Positions 15,070-21,681 of a stretch of DNA of 21,681 bases are shown here, piece by piece. The stretch's first letter is position 1. Each line of letters opens with the position of its first letter. Under the pieces are notes generated by a model. The model was not told the DNA's origin, searched no databases, and was given only the letters and a program-made list of their open reading frames with translations. A program made the position numbers and the translations under genes. This stretch comes from Asaia bogorensis (GTDB taxonomy: Bacteria; Pseudomonadota; Alphaproteobacteria; Acetobacterales; Acetobacteraceae): the NCBI GenBank assembly GCA_945871455.1, contig CAMBXJ010000014.1:1-21681 (forward strand), read 5' to 3'.

Positions 15070-16737
15070 TCAGCGCAGGCTCCGGTGTTCGGGCAGCCTG
15101 GCCAGGACCGGAACGCCCAGCAGTTGCTCTATATCGCGTCGGTTTCGGACCACCGGCCGCGCCGCATCACGAAAGAAGACAAACGCCAGGGACCCACCCA
15201 GGCCGATCACCACCCCACCCGCCAGCACAATCAACAGCGGCGGAAACACCGGGATTGGATTGGCGGTCGGCGGAGAGATCACGTGGACATTGGAAATCTT
15301 AGCCAAATCCATCGCTTCGGAGATCCGGCTGTCCTCCAACCTGGCGGTATAAAGCTGATACTCCCGGTCCAGCCGACCAATTTCCCGCTGCATGTCGAAC
15401 ATCGTGGTTTCCGTCGCGCTCAATCGGCGGATATCTCGCTCGATTTGGTCGAGTTCGGTCCTTTCCGCGGCGACGCGCGCGTGCAAACCGGTGATCTGGG
15501 TCTGGCTGGATGCCATCTCCCGCCTAATGTCGTAAAGCTGTTGGTTGATCCCGGTCGTCTCCTGATCGCCGCGCGTTGCCTGACGGCTGGCAATCCCGGC
15601 ATTCACCGTATCGAGCTGGCGTTTCAGCTGGATCATCTGCGGGCTGCGGTCACCGAACACGACGGCCGCCTGGGACATCTGTGCTTCCACCTGCGCCCGC
15701 TGCTTGCGCATCTCATCGTTCACCGGATCAGGGGACGTCACGCGGGACAGTTTCATGTCCGGGGGCTGAGCCGCTTCCTGACGTCGCAACTCGCTTATGC
15801 GGAACTCCAGTTCGGCGATCTCACGCTGGGTTTTCGCGTGCGCATCGGCCGTGTCGCGCTGGGTTTTCAGCAGCAGGCTGTTTTGTTCGGTGATGGACCA
15901 GACCTTGTTGTCCTGTTTGAAGCGCGCCAGCTTGGCCTGGGTCTCGTTCAACTGCGCCAAAGACCGATCGGCCTCCGCCTGGAAGAACTCCCGGTTACGG
16001 GGTGCGCGATGGGCGGCGATATGACGCTCCTGGAACAACTCCAGATATTTTCTCATCACCACGATACCGACATCGGGCGACGACATCTGCAATTGCACCG
16101 AGATGACATCGGACTTGCGCACGTCTTCCATCGTAAACGCCTGCTTCAGGGCGACGACGACCCGTTGCACGGGGTCAACCGGATGGCGGACGCCCAGCAT
16201 GATAAGGGCCTGGCTGACGGTTTCCCGAACGAATCGGATCGAACTCCGGGCAAGTTGCTTGGCCTGCTGCCACAAGGTCACGGCGGGTGGATCCGCCAGG
16301 AAAAAATCCGTGCCGAACGCGTGCACCACGTCCTCCAGCAACTGCGGACTCTTCATGATCTCGATCTCGGACCCGAGATCTTCCGGTCGCTTCATGGTCG
16401 TGATCTGGGGGGCGCTATCTTTCGCGTTTGCCGTTGGCGGGGCGGTCATCTCCCGCCCGAGCTGCACCAGGACCTTGGCGGTGACCATGTAGCGTGGGCC
16501 AATGAGCGGAAGCGCCACGATTGCCGCGCCGAGCCCGAGGCAGGCGCAGATCAGAACCAGCTTCCAGTGCTGCAGAACCACGGGCACGATGCGGTCCAGC
16601 GCGGGCGGATTGAAGGTCGCCCGCGGCTTTTCGGCAAATGCCCCACCATTGAGCAGGCCGCCGACATTCAACGCCTGGCGCATTGATGCGGACGCATCCT
16701 GTGGTGTCCGGGCGGACGGGAGTTGGCGTTCATTCAT
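15070..16737 (-). CDS. GumC/Wzz-family polysaccharide co-polymerase (chain-length determinant)
   Basis: This 555-residue inner-membrane protein has the full PCP layout. A cytoplasmic N-terminal tail of about 58 residues comes first, then a membrane segment at 59-80 and a Wzz domain with VTAKVLVQLG. A long periplasmic coiled-coil region follows (about 200-460, rich in Gln, Glu, Arg and Ala). The second membrane segment at about 500-522 is preceded by the Pro-rich PPTANPIPVFPPLL typical of the family. The cytoplasmic end carries RRDIEQLLGVPVLARLPEH, a block seen in GumC/ExoP proteins just before a kinase domain. Here the kinase-like part is a separate gene beginning two bases later. The protein should control chain length and link polymerisation to export. 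Translation starts at ATG 16737, with a weak ribosome-binding site. Confidence 0.9.
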   Translation of the reverse strand: MNERQLPSARTPQDASASMRQALNVGGLLNGGAFAEKPRATFNPPALDRIVPVVLQHWKLVLICACLGLGAAIVALPLIGPRYMVTAKVLVQLGREMTAPPTANAKDSAPQITTMKRPEDLGSEIEIMKSPQLLEDVVHAFGTDFFLADPPAVTLWQQAKQLARSSIRFVRETVSQALIMLGVRHPVDPVQRVVVALKQAFTMEDVRKSDVISVQLQMSSPDVGIVVMRKYLELFQERHIAAHRAPRNREFFQAEADRSLAQLNETQAKLARFKQDNKVWSITEQNSLLLKTQRDTADAHAKTQREIAELEFRISELRRQEAAQPPDMKLSRVTSPDPVNDEMRKQRAQVEAQMSQAAVVFGDRSPQMIQLKRQLDTVNAGIASRQATRGDQETTGINQQLYDIRREMASSQTQITGLHARVAAERTELDQIERDIRRLSATETTMFDMQREIGRLDREYQLYTARLEDSRISEAMDLAKISNVHVISPPTANPIPVFPPLLIVLAGGVVIGLGGSLAFVFFRDAARPVVRNRRDIEQLLGVPVLARLPEHRSLR

Positions 16738-16893
16738 GTCGCAATCGGTCCCGCGGCCGCATCGCGCCGCACTGCAAGTTCAGGTCTATCTTTAGCATAG
16801 GCCGCAGCCGACCTCATATTAGTTCGCAGCCGGCCAGATGATCCAATTTTTCAGAGGCCCCCCTCCACGGCCTGACCTGTCGTGCGCCCCATC

Positions 16894-16911
16894 GAGCGTT
16901 CGGCAACGCTC
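16894..16911. repeat. Perfect inverted repeat, possible operator or hairpin
   Basis: GAGCGTT (16894-16900) and AACGCTC (16905-16911) are exact reverse complements around a CGGC loop. The element lies in the divergent region between two operons. No T-run follows it on either strand, so it is not a typical terminator. A regulatory site for one or both operons is possible. Confidence 0.45.
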
Positions 16912-17012
16912 CGGAGTACGGTACGGCAAGCCGCGTCAAGCTATCACTCTGCAAAGATGTATCATACTTCCGGACAGACATTCAGCCTTCGCAAAACCGT
17001 CAGGCGACGCAT

Positions 17013-17040
17013 TTGTATATTCATCCCGCGCTGATAAGAT
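17013..17040 (+). promoter_or_regulatory. Candidate promoter for the sugar-nucleotide cassette
   Basis: TTGTAT (17013-17018) and TAAGAT (17035-17040) are separated by 16 bases, and a TG dinucleotide one base before TAAGAT gives an extended -10. Both hexamers are imperfect. It lies about 50 bases before the ATG of the reductase gene, in the AT-richest part of the gap. Confidence 0.3.
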
Positions 17041-17089
17041 GCTTTCAACAAGCGCTCCCGTTCGCCATGCTGTATATCGGAAGTACGAT

Positions 17090-18082
17090 ATGATCCATGA
17101 CATATCACACCCCGCACATTGCGAATCATTGCAAAATACCCGCCAGACAAGTCGCGCTTTAATTACAGGGGTCACAGGTTTCGCCGGCCGAGCCGTAGCG
17201 CTTAATCTGGTGGCGCGGGGTTGGAGCGTGATGGGGTCGCATGGGGGACGTCGACCGCTGCCTGCCGCGCTGGAGCAGGCGGGGATTCGGCTTGGCGTGC
17301 ATGATCTGACGGACACCGACCACTGCAAGGCGCTGTTGCGGGATGCCGCACCGGACTTTATCTTCCACCTTGCGGGTCAGACCGGCATCGGGTTTCAGGA
17401 CGCGATCGCCAGCCACGTGATCGCAACGACCAATCTGCTGGACGCCGCGCGCCACATCTCCCTGGACGCCACGATCGTGGTGCCTGGGTCCAGCGCCCAA
17501 TTTGGCGATGTGGCGCAGGAGCATCAGCCGATCGCGGAGGATACCCGATACGCGCCCGGTACCTTGTACGGCATTGCCAAGGCGACCGAGGCGTGGACCG
17601 CCGCCTATTTCCAAAAAGAGTACGGGATGCGAATCGTGCGGACGCACACATTCAACTGTATTGGCCCGGGTCAACGGCCCCAGTTCGTTCCGGCGACGTT
17701 CGCCTGCCAGGTTGCGGCGATGGAGCGCGGAACGGTCGAACCCGTATTGCGGGTCGGCAATCTCGACGCCCTGCGCGATATGACCGACATCCGTGATGTC
17801 GCCGAAGCCTATGTCCGCGTGGCCATGATGGGACACTCAGGTCAGGTCTATAACATATGTTCCGGCCAGGCCGTTTCGGTCCGGTCCGTCGTTGAAGGGT
17901 TGCGCTCCATTGCCCACATCCCATTCGAAATCCAGCAGGACCCGGCCCGCCGACAGACCGTCGATGTTCCCGTGCAGCGCGGGGATCCTTCCAAATTGCA
18001 CCGTGAAACCGGCTGGCGGCCGTCCGTGACGCTCCAACAATCGCTCGGCGATGTCATGGAGGAGTGGCGTGCCAATGTCTGA
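17090..18082 (+). CDS. NAD(P)-dependent 4-keto-sugar reductase, GDP-6-deoxy-D-mannose reductase (Rmd)-like
   Basis: This 330-residue extended short-chain dehydrogenase has the nucleotide site GVTGFAG at 27-33, the catalytic Ser region GSSAQFGD near 133-138 and YGIAK with Tyr160 and Lys164. The block FNCIGPGQRPQFVPATFACQVA, then VGNLDALRDMTDIRDV and YNICSGQAVS, matches what I know of GDP-4-dehydro-6-deoxy-D-mannose reductases, which make GDP-D-rhamnose. The motif SSAQFG departs from the usual SSEVYG, so the substrate may differ. A cytoplasmic enzyme is expected. ATG at 17090 is chosen for a GGAAG six bases upstream; the 25 residues before the first strand are unusual for the family and TTG starts further in cannot be excluded. 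The 3' end overlaps the LegB-like gene by eight bases, so the two are coupled. Confidence 0.8.
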   Translation: MIHDISHPAHCESLQNTRQTSRALITGVTGFAGRAVALNLVARGWSVMGSHGGRRPLPAALEQAGIRLGVHDLTDTDHCKALLRDAAPDFIFHLAGQTGIGFQDAIASHVIATTNLLDAARHISLDATIVVPGSSAQFGDVAQEHQPIAEDTRYAPGTLYGIAKATEAWTAAYFQKEYGMRIVRTHTFNCIGPGQRPQFVPATFACQVAAMERGTVEPVLRVGNLDALRDMTDIRDVAEAYVRVAMMGHSGQVYNICSGQAVSVRSVVEGLRSIAHIPFEIQQDPARRQTVDVPVQRGDPSKLHRETGWRPSVTLQQSLGDVMEEWRANV

Positions 18083-19097
18083 TCAATCGTCGCGGCCGAT
18101 TCCGGGCGCCACATTAGCCGGCCGCCGCGTGCTGGTGACCGGCGCGGCCGGCTTCATCGGCAGCCACCTTACGGAGGCACTGCTGTCCCTTGGCGCGGAT
18201 GTGACCGCATTCGTTCGCTACAACTCTCGCGGCGATATCGGATCGCTTCGGCAAATTCCGCAGCCAGCGCTGGAAAGGCTGACCGTGGTGTCCGGGGATT
18301 TGAAAGATCCGGCTGCTATGGTTCAGGCCGTGAGGGACATTGACGTCGTCTTTCATCTGGGCGCGCTGATCGGCATCCCATACAGCTATGTGCACCCGAT
18401 GGACTATGTGCAGACCAACATGATTGGGACGGCAAACCTGTTGGAGGCATGTCGGCACGCCAAAGTGTCACGGATCGTCCAGTTCTCCACGAGCGAGGTC
18501 TACGGGACGGCCCGATATGCACCGATCGACGAGGACCATCCTTTGCAAGGGCAATCGCCCTATGCGGCCAGCAAGATCGCCGCGGACCAGCTCGCGCTCA
18601 GCTATTTCCGATCGTTCGGCCTTCCAGTTGCCATCGCCCGTCCGTTCAACACCTACGGGCCTCGTCAACCGGCGCGCGCCATCATTCCGACGATCATCGG
18701 GCAGGCCCTGGCGGGTCCGACCATTCGTCTCGGCTCGTTGACCCCGCTGCGTGACATGAACTATGTCTCCGACACCGTTGCCGGCACATTGCGCATCGCC
18801 GAAACGGACGCCGCACTGGGAGAGGTTATCAATCTCGGGTCGTCTCGGGAAATTTCAGTAGGCGACATCGCGCAGGCGATTTTCCACGCGATCGGCGGTG
18901 AGTTTCGTATCGAAACGGATCCAACCCGCGTCCGGCCCGAGAAAAGCGAGGTTTTTCGGCTGATCGCGGAATGTTCGAAAGCCGAGCGACTGTTGGGTTG
19001 GAAACATTCAGTAACGGTAGAACAAGGTATAGCGAATACTATCGACTGGGCGCGCAAAAATCTGGACCTGCTCAAGGTTGACCGCTACCATGTATGA
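18075..19097 (+). CDS. NDP-sugar 4,6-dehydratase, LegB-like
   Basis: This 340-residue extended short-chain dehydrogenase has the nucleotide site GAAGFIGSH from residue 23, the segment FHLGALIGIPYSY, the motif STSEVYGTARYAPIDE, and YAASK with Tyr163 and Lys167. PFNTYGPRQPARAIIPTII and the LGSLTPLRDMNYVSDTV block follow. These strings closely resemble LegB, the GDP-N-acetylglucosamine 4,6-dehydratase of legionaminic acid synthesis. However, no LegC aminotransferase or other leg gene is present, so the 4-keto product probably goes to the adjacent Rmd-like reductase instead. The chosen ATG at 18075 follows a GGAGGAG and overlaps the reductase stop by eight bases. Its own TGA at 19095-19097 overlaps a short ORF that leads into the next gene. 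Confidence 0.85.
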   Translation: MSDQSSRPIPGATLAGRRVLVTGAAGFIGSHLTEALLSLGADVTAFVRYNSRGDIGSLRQIPQPALERLTVVSGDLKDPAAMVQAVRDIDVVFHLGALIGIPYSYVHPMDYVQTNMIGTANLLEACRHAKVSRIVQFSTSEVYGTARYAPIDEDHPLQGQSPYAASKIAADQLALSYFRSFGLPVAIARPFNTYGPRQPARAIIPTIIGQALAGPTIRLGSLTPLRDMNYVSDTVAGTLRIAETDAALGEVINLGSSREISVGDIAQAIFHAIGGEFRIETDPTRVRPEKSEVFRLIAECSKAERLLGWKHSVTVEQGIANTIDWARKNLDLLKVDRYHV

Positions 19098-19129
19098 ACG
19101 TTAACGTCCTGCAAGACGAGGGAGGTTGA
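19094..19129 (+). CDS. Eleven-codon leader ORF overlapping the dehydratase stop
   Basis: ATG at 19094 overlaps the TGA of the preceding gene in the usual ATGA arrangement. It encodes MNVNVLQDEGG and ends at TGA 19127-19129, one base before the apparent AUC start of the nucleotidyltransferase. The last codons of this ORF contain the ribosome-binding site of that gene. It could be a coupling peptide that brings ribosomes to the weak start, or it may be chance; length alone gives little support. Confidence 0.3.
   Translation: MNVNVLQDEGG
19118..19125 (+). promoter_or_regulatory. Strong ribosome-binding site before a non-standard start
   Basis: GAGGGAGG is followed by TTGAA and then ATC at 19131. 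The position is right for initiation at ATC. An ordinary start codon in this reading frame is absent between the preceding in-frame stop (19095-19097) and the Gly-rich motif of the enzyme, so this site decides the start. Confidence 0.55.
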
Positions 19130-19130
19130 A

Positions 19131-19847
19131 ATCAGAGCCGTCATCCTCGCTGGAGGGAAAGGGACGCGGTTGGCACCGTACACGACGGTGCTTCCTAAAC
19201 CGCTGATGCCCCTGGATGGCATGCCGATCCTGGAGATCGTCCTGCGCCAGCTCAAAGCACATGGGGTCGAATCCGTCACCCTGACCGTCGGATATCTGGC
19301 GCCGCTCATCCGCGCCTATCTCGATCAGAGCAGCCTGTGCCAACTGCTGAACCTGACCTACCATCATGAATCTTCGCCCCTGGGCACCGCGGGCGCTTTG
19401 GCGACCGTGGATGATCTCAACGATACGTTCATCGCGATGAACGGCGATATCCTGACCACGCTCGACTATTCCGCGCTCGTGCGCTTCCACAAGGAGCAAG
19501 GCGCGACCCTCACCGTCGCGGTGACCAAGAAGCGTGTACAGATCGAGCTTGGGGTTCTCCAACTCGATGAAAGCGCCCGTATCGTCGGCTATGATGAAAA
19601 GCCTGTGAAGGAATATCCCGCCAGCATGGGCATTTATGTCTACGAACCCCGCGCCCTGAGCTTCATAGAGCCGAACACCTATCTGGATTTGCCGACATTG
19701 GTACTGCGATTGATCGAAAGGGGAGAGCGCGTCTGCGGCTTTCAGTCCGACGCCTTCTGGTTGGATATCGGCAATCGTGATGATTACGAACGCGCGGTCG
19801 GCGAGTTTTCTCAGAACAAATCCGCGTTCCTCCCGGGTGAGACCTGA
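19131..19847 (+). CDS. Sugar-1-phosphate nucleotidyltransferase with apparent AUC start
   Basis: This 238-residue protein of the NTP_transferase family (PF00483) begins with (M)RAVILAGGKGTRLAPYT, the nucleotide-binding signature with Gly8, Gly9, Gly11, Thr12 and Arg13. SPLGTAGAL follows, then MNGDIL with metal ligand Asp106, and AFWLDIGNRDDYERA near the end. It makes an NDP-sugar from an NTP and a sugar 1-phosphate in the cytoplasm. Family resemblance and the LegB/Rmd neighbours point to GTP and a mannose-, heptose- or GlcN-type phosphate, but that is inference. It lacks the CBS domains of PtmE. The only in-frame start upstream of the signature is ATC at 19131, with GAGGGAGG five bases before it; the next TTG (19170) would cut the active site. 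The stop shares one base with the methyltransferase start. Confidence 0.8.
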   Translation: MRAVILAGGKGTRLAPYTTVLPKPLMPLDGMPILEIVLRQLKAHGVESVTLTVGYLAPLIRAYLDQSSLCQLLNLTYHHESSPLGTAGALATVDDLNDTFIAMNGDILTTLDYSALVRFHKEQGATLTVAVTKKRVQIELGVLQLDESARIVGYDEKPVKEYPASMGIYVYEPRALSFIEPNTYLDLPTLVLRLIERGERVCGFQSDAFWLDIGNRDDYERAVGEFSQNKSAFLPGET

Positions 19848-20683
19848 TGACGGGCGCCAATCCATCGATCGAGACAGACCAGGCCCGCATCGAACGAGAG
19901 CGTCTGTTCTGGGATCAGCATGCGCAAACAGCGCTGGCCGGCTTTCCGGAGGATGATTTTCGGACCGGCCCGGATGACCGTTACGACCGGACGGTTGCCT
20001 GGTTGCCCTATCTCGGGATGCCTGAATATATCGATTGCGTCCTGAAGGAGCTTGGAGACGTCGCCGGTAAGTCGATCCTCGACCTCGGAACCGGCAATGG
20101 GTTCCTGGCGTCGTTGCTGGCGGCCCGCGGCGCCAATGTGGATGGGGTGGACGTCTCCGAGGAGTCGCTCAACCTCGCACGCTATCGGGCGCGCGTCAGC
20201 GGTGTCGCCGACCGGGTACACCTGCACAACATGCCAGTTGAGAAATTGGGATTCCCCGACAACAGCTTCGACGGCATCGGCGGCGTGTTCCTTCTGCACC
20301 ATCTGGATCTGGCACTCGGATTGAAAGAGATCCACCGCGTCTTGCGTCCAGGCGGGGTGGCCGTGTTCATCGAAACCTGGGGCCGCAACAAGCTGCTGAT
20401 GGCGGCGCGCTCTAAACTGACCGGCCGGTTCGGCATCGAGAAGGCCGGCAGCGACGACGAGGCGCCACTGGACCGCAAGGCGCAGCGGCTACTCGCCGAA
20501 AGTCCCTTTCGCCGGGTCGGATACAACTTTCCCAACTTGCTGTTTTTCCGGATGGCTGGCTACATTCCTATGGCGCAACGCCCCCCGATACCCGCTATTT
20601 GCAAAGGGTTGGATATCCTGGGTGGCGCCATTCCCGGCCTTCGATCGTTCTCTTATTGGACGGTCATCAGCCTGTACAAATAA
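19847..20683 (+). CDS. Class I SAM-dependent methyltransferase (UbiE/type 11-like)
   Basis: This 278-residue protein has motif I ILDLGTGNGFLASLLAARGA, then VDGVDVSEESLNLAR, where the Asp ends strand 2. FPDNSFDGIGGVFLLHHL provides the motif IV region, and LRPGGVAVFIETWG the post-motif strand. This is the Methyltransf_11 arrangement. The C-terminal 90 residues form a family-specific cap, with several hydrophobic stretches that could touch the membrane. It overlaps the nucleotidyltransferase by one base (TGATG), so it is likely part of the same biosynthetic step group, perhaps methylating the deoxysugar made by the cassette or the glycan carrying it. It is the last + strand gene and faces the sugar transferase. 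Confidence 0.82.
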   Translation: MTGANPSIETDQARIERERLFWDQHAQTALAGFPEDDFRTGPDDRYDRTVAWLPYLGMPEYIDCVLKELGDVAGKSILDLGTGNGFLASLLAARGANVDGVDVSEESLNLARYRARVSGVADRVHLHNMPVEKLGFPDNSFDGIGGVFLLHHLDLALGLKEIHRVLRPGGVAVFIETWGRNKLLMAARSKLTGRFGIEKAGSDDEAPLDRKAQRLLAESPFRRVGYNFPNLLFFRMAGYIPMAQRPPIPAICKGLDILGGAIPGLRSFSYWTVISLYK

Positions 20684-20754
20684 TCCAGAGCGAGCCCACG
20701 TACAAAACCGCACGGCATATTGAAGGTGTTTCGCCGATCAGGCCGAGCAACAGC

Positions 20755-20772
20755 GCACCGTGATCGCGGTGC
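20755..20772. terminator. Hairpin between convergent genes, possible terminator
   Basis: GCACCG (20755-20760) and CGGTGC (20767-20772) are exact reverse complements around a six-base loop. The element lies in the 94-base gap between the convergent methyltransferase and sugar transferase, five bases from the latter's stop. No T-run follows on either strand, so the call is weak. Confidence 0.3.
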
Positions 20773-20777
20773 TGACA

Positions 20778-21575
20778 TCATCGACCGGCCAGACGCTGCA
20801 TCCGCGCCCGAACCTCCGGCACCGTCAGGAGCCGATCGGGAAAGATGACGACAATCACGGTATGGGCCAGCAGCCAAAGATCGAGCAGCATGCGGTATCG
20901 CCCACTGGAAGCGATACGACTATATTCCGCCTCCAGCGCCAGACGGTCTGCATCGGTAATGGAATCGCGGCCGACCAGTTGCACAGGCCCGGTCAGGCCG
21001 GCCGGAGTCCTGAACCGCTCATCCGCGTCCGGGTGGTTCGCACGCAGAACGTCCATCACCCGGGCGGGCAGCGGCCGACAGCCGATCAGGGTCATCCTGC
21101 CGGTCAGCACATGCAGAAGCTGCGGCAGTTCCGTCAAGGCAAGCAGTTCGATCAGACGACCGATCGGCGTATAGACGGGAGAGCTGCGCGGGATATTCAG
21201 GAAGCCGGTCCCCTCCACCGGAACTGTGTCCCGGTTTAGCAGTTTGTCGGCGTTGCGCTGCATCGTGCGAAACTTCAGAATGGATTGGATGGTGCCGGGG
21301 CCGGTTTGGCGGCGCGAGACGTAGAAGACCGGGCGTCCCTCCAACAGCAGAATCAGGAGCGCTGATATGGCCAGAACCGGCATCCAAAACGGAGCCGCCA
21401 ACAGGGTGACCGCGCAATCGAACAGGCGCTTCCGACGCCGGCTGTCGATGAAAGCCCGTCGCGGATTCGTTGTCCTAGGGTTCGTCACAGCGGGCGTGTC
21501 GGATGTCGGAACGAGATTTTGGCGCGGTCGCGAACCATAAGATGTCGCATTGTCTTCCCGTGTCGCCTCACTCAT
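20778..21575 (-). CDS. Initiating sugar-phosphate transferase (bacterial sugar transferase family), catalytic Asp replaced
   Basis: This 265-residue protein belongs to the polyprenyl-phosphate sugar-1-phosphate transferases (PF02397). It has a disordered tail, a Arg-rich RRRKRLFDCAVTLLAAPFWMP membrane-entry helix, KFRTM at 101-105 and a conserved ELPQLLHVLTGRMTLIGCRP block. In the family this reads DELPQ...GPRP; here the Asp is Thr148 (codon ACG), Glu149 is kept, and the Pro of GPRP is Cys. The PGITGLWQV motif is also altered, to PAGLTGPVQLV. The usual product is undecaprenyl-diphosphate-sugar, the first step of assembly. The start at ATG 21575 has GGGAG about 8 bases before it; a GTG at 21617 would add 14 residues. 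Its short size fits the PglC/WcaJ core without the extra N-terminal membrane domain. Confidence 0.82.
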   Translation of the reverse strand: MSEATREDNATSYGSRPRQNLVPTSDTPAVTNPRTTNPRRAFIDSRRRKRLFDCAVTLLAAPFWMPVLAISALLILLLEGRPVFYVSRRQTGPGTIQSILKFRTMQRNADKLLNRDTVPVEGTGFLNIPRSSPVYTPIGRLIELLALTELPQLLHVLTGRMTLIGCRPLPARVMDVLRANHPDADERFRTPAGLTGPVQLVGRDSITDADRLALEAEYSRIASSGRYRMLLDLWLLAHTVIVVIFPDRLLTVPEVRARMQRLAGR

Positions 21576-21681
21576 CTCACTGCTCCCATGCTCGGCTTCC
21601 AAACCAGTCCGTGACACGGCCGCTGGTCCACGGCCTTCAACATCCTATGTCCGAAGCGGACGCCAGTGATAAATGGCAGTG

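Larger units (their letters stand above)
16738..17089. other. 352-base divergent intergenic region
   Basis: This gap separates the minus-strand GumC operon from the plus-strand sugar-nucleotide cassette, so it must hold promoters for both. The part near 17000-17090 is richer in A and T than the genes. It holds an inverted repeat at 16894-16911 and a promoter candidate at 17013-17040. A plus-strand frame is open from 16838, but this stretch shows no conserved protein and the Rossmann fold of the reductase begins only after 17150. Confidence 0.5.

Noticed and set aside
15085..16686. A 533-codon open frame on the plus strand, antisense to the GumC-like gene
   Set aside because: The minus-strand frame has full Wzz/GumC features and two membrane segments. 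The plus-strand product is rich in His, Gln and Arg with no domain, as expected of a mirror frame in GC-rich DNA.
16838..17089. An 84-codon upstream extension of the Rmd-like reductase
   Set aside because: The extra residues resemble no domain, the stretch is AT-richer, and a GGAAG site precedes ATG at 17090. It is more likely promoter and leader.
21618..21681. Promoter (TTATCA with TAGGAT) and small repeat GTCCG-AAG-CGGAC upstream of the sugar transferase
   Set aside because: Both hexamers match only four of six, the spacing is 19, and the repeat arms are only five bases; chance is the simpler reading.
1..21681. Mobile elements, CRISPR arrays, tRNA or rRNA genes
   Set aside because: No transposase, terminal repeats, regularly spaced repeats or RNA gene sequence was seen on either strand.

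Overview
The window is a GC-rich stretch of bacterial chromosome holding a surface-polysaccharide (exopolysaccharide, capsule or O-antigen type) biosynthesis locus. Codon use, frequent GTG/TTG starts and gene style suggest an alphaproteobacterium, perhaps of the Rhodospirillales/Acetobacteraceae kind. That placement is an inference; there is no rRNA or marker gene here to test it. I found no tRNA, rRNA, CRISPR array, insertion sequence or phage gene.

Layout. 1-183 is the 3' end of a sugar-nucleotide dehydratase/epimerase on the + strand. It is followed by a GC-rich hairpin (183-224) and faces a minus-strand MBL-fold hydrolase (231-1634). Divergent from that hydrolase is a polytopic O-antigen ligase/polymerase-like protein (1779-3434). 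After a 357-base gap comes a long + strand run: two GT4 glycosyltransferases (3792-4925, 4915-6114), a methyltransferase (6212-7051), a GT2 glycosyltransferase (7187-7990), a NodB-type deacetylase (7990-8874), a second GT2 (8889-10004), a Gfo/Idh/MocA + FAD-oxidoreductase fusion (10025-12130) and an unrecognised polytopic membrane protein (12144-13103). It meets, tail to tail with a 59-base overlap, a minus-strand group: GumC/Wzz-like co-polymerase (16737-15070), a CpsD-like ATPase with a damaged P-loop (15067-14420) and a Wzx-like flippase (14364-13045). Divergent from that group is a + strand sugar-nucleotide cassette: Rmd-like reductase (17090-18082), LegB-like 4,6-dehydratase (18075-19097), nucleotidyltransferase with an apparent AUC start (19131-19847) and methyltransferase (19847-20683). 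The window closes with a minus-strand initiating sugar-phosphate transferase (21575-20778).

How the parts fit. This is a nearly complete Wzx/Wzy-type pathway. The sugar transferase would load the first sugar on undecaprenyl phosphate. GT4/GT2 enzymes would extend the repeat, and the deacetylase, methyltransferases and fusion oxidoreductase would decorate it or supply odd sugars. The flippase would export it, the ligase/polymerase would join it and the GumC-like protein would set chain length. The outer-membrane export protein (Wza/OPX) is not in the window.

The most unusual points are four. The initiating transferase has Thr where the catalytic Asp of the Asp-Glu dyad is expected. The CpsD-like protein lacks the Walker A lysine. 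Two different redox enzymes are fused in one polypeptide and followed by an unknown membrane protein. The nucleotidyltransferase has no ordinary start codon and is preceded by an 11-residue leader ORF. None of these makes a whole new system by itself, but together they mark the locus as unusually divergent.
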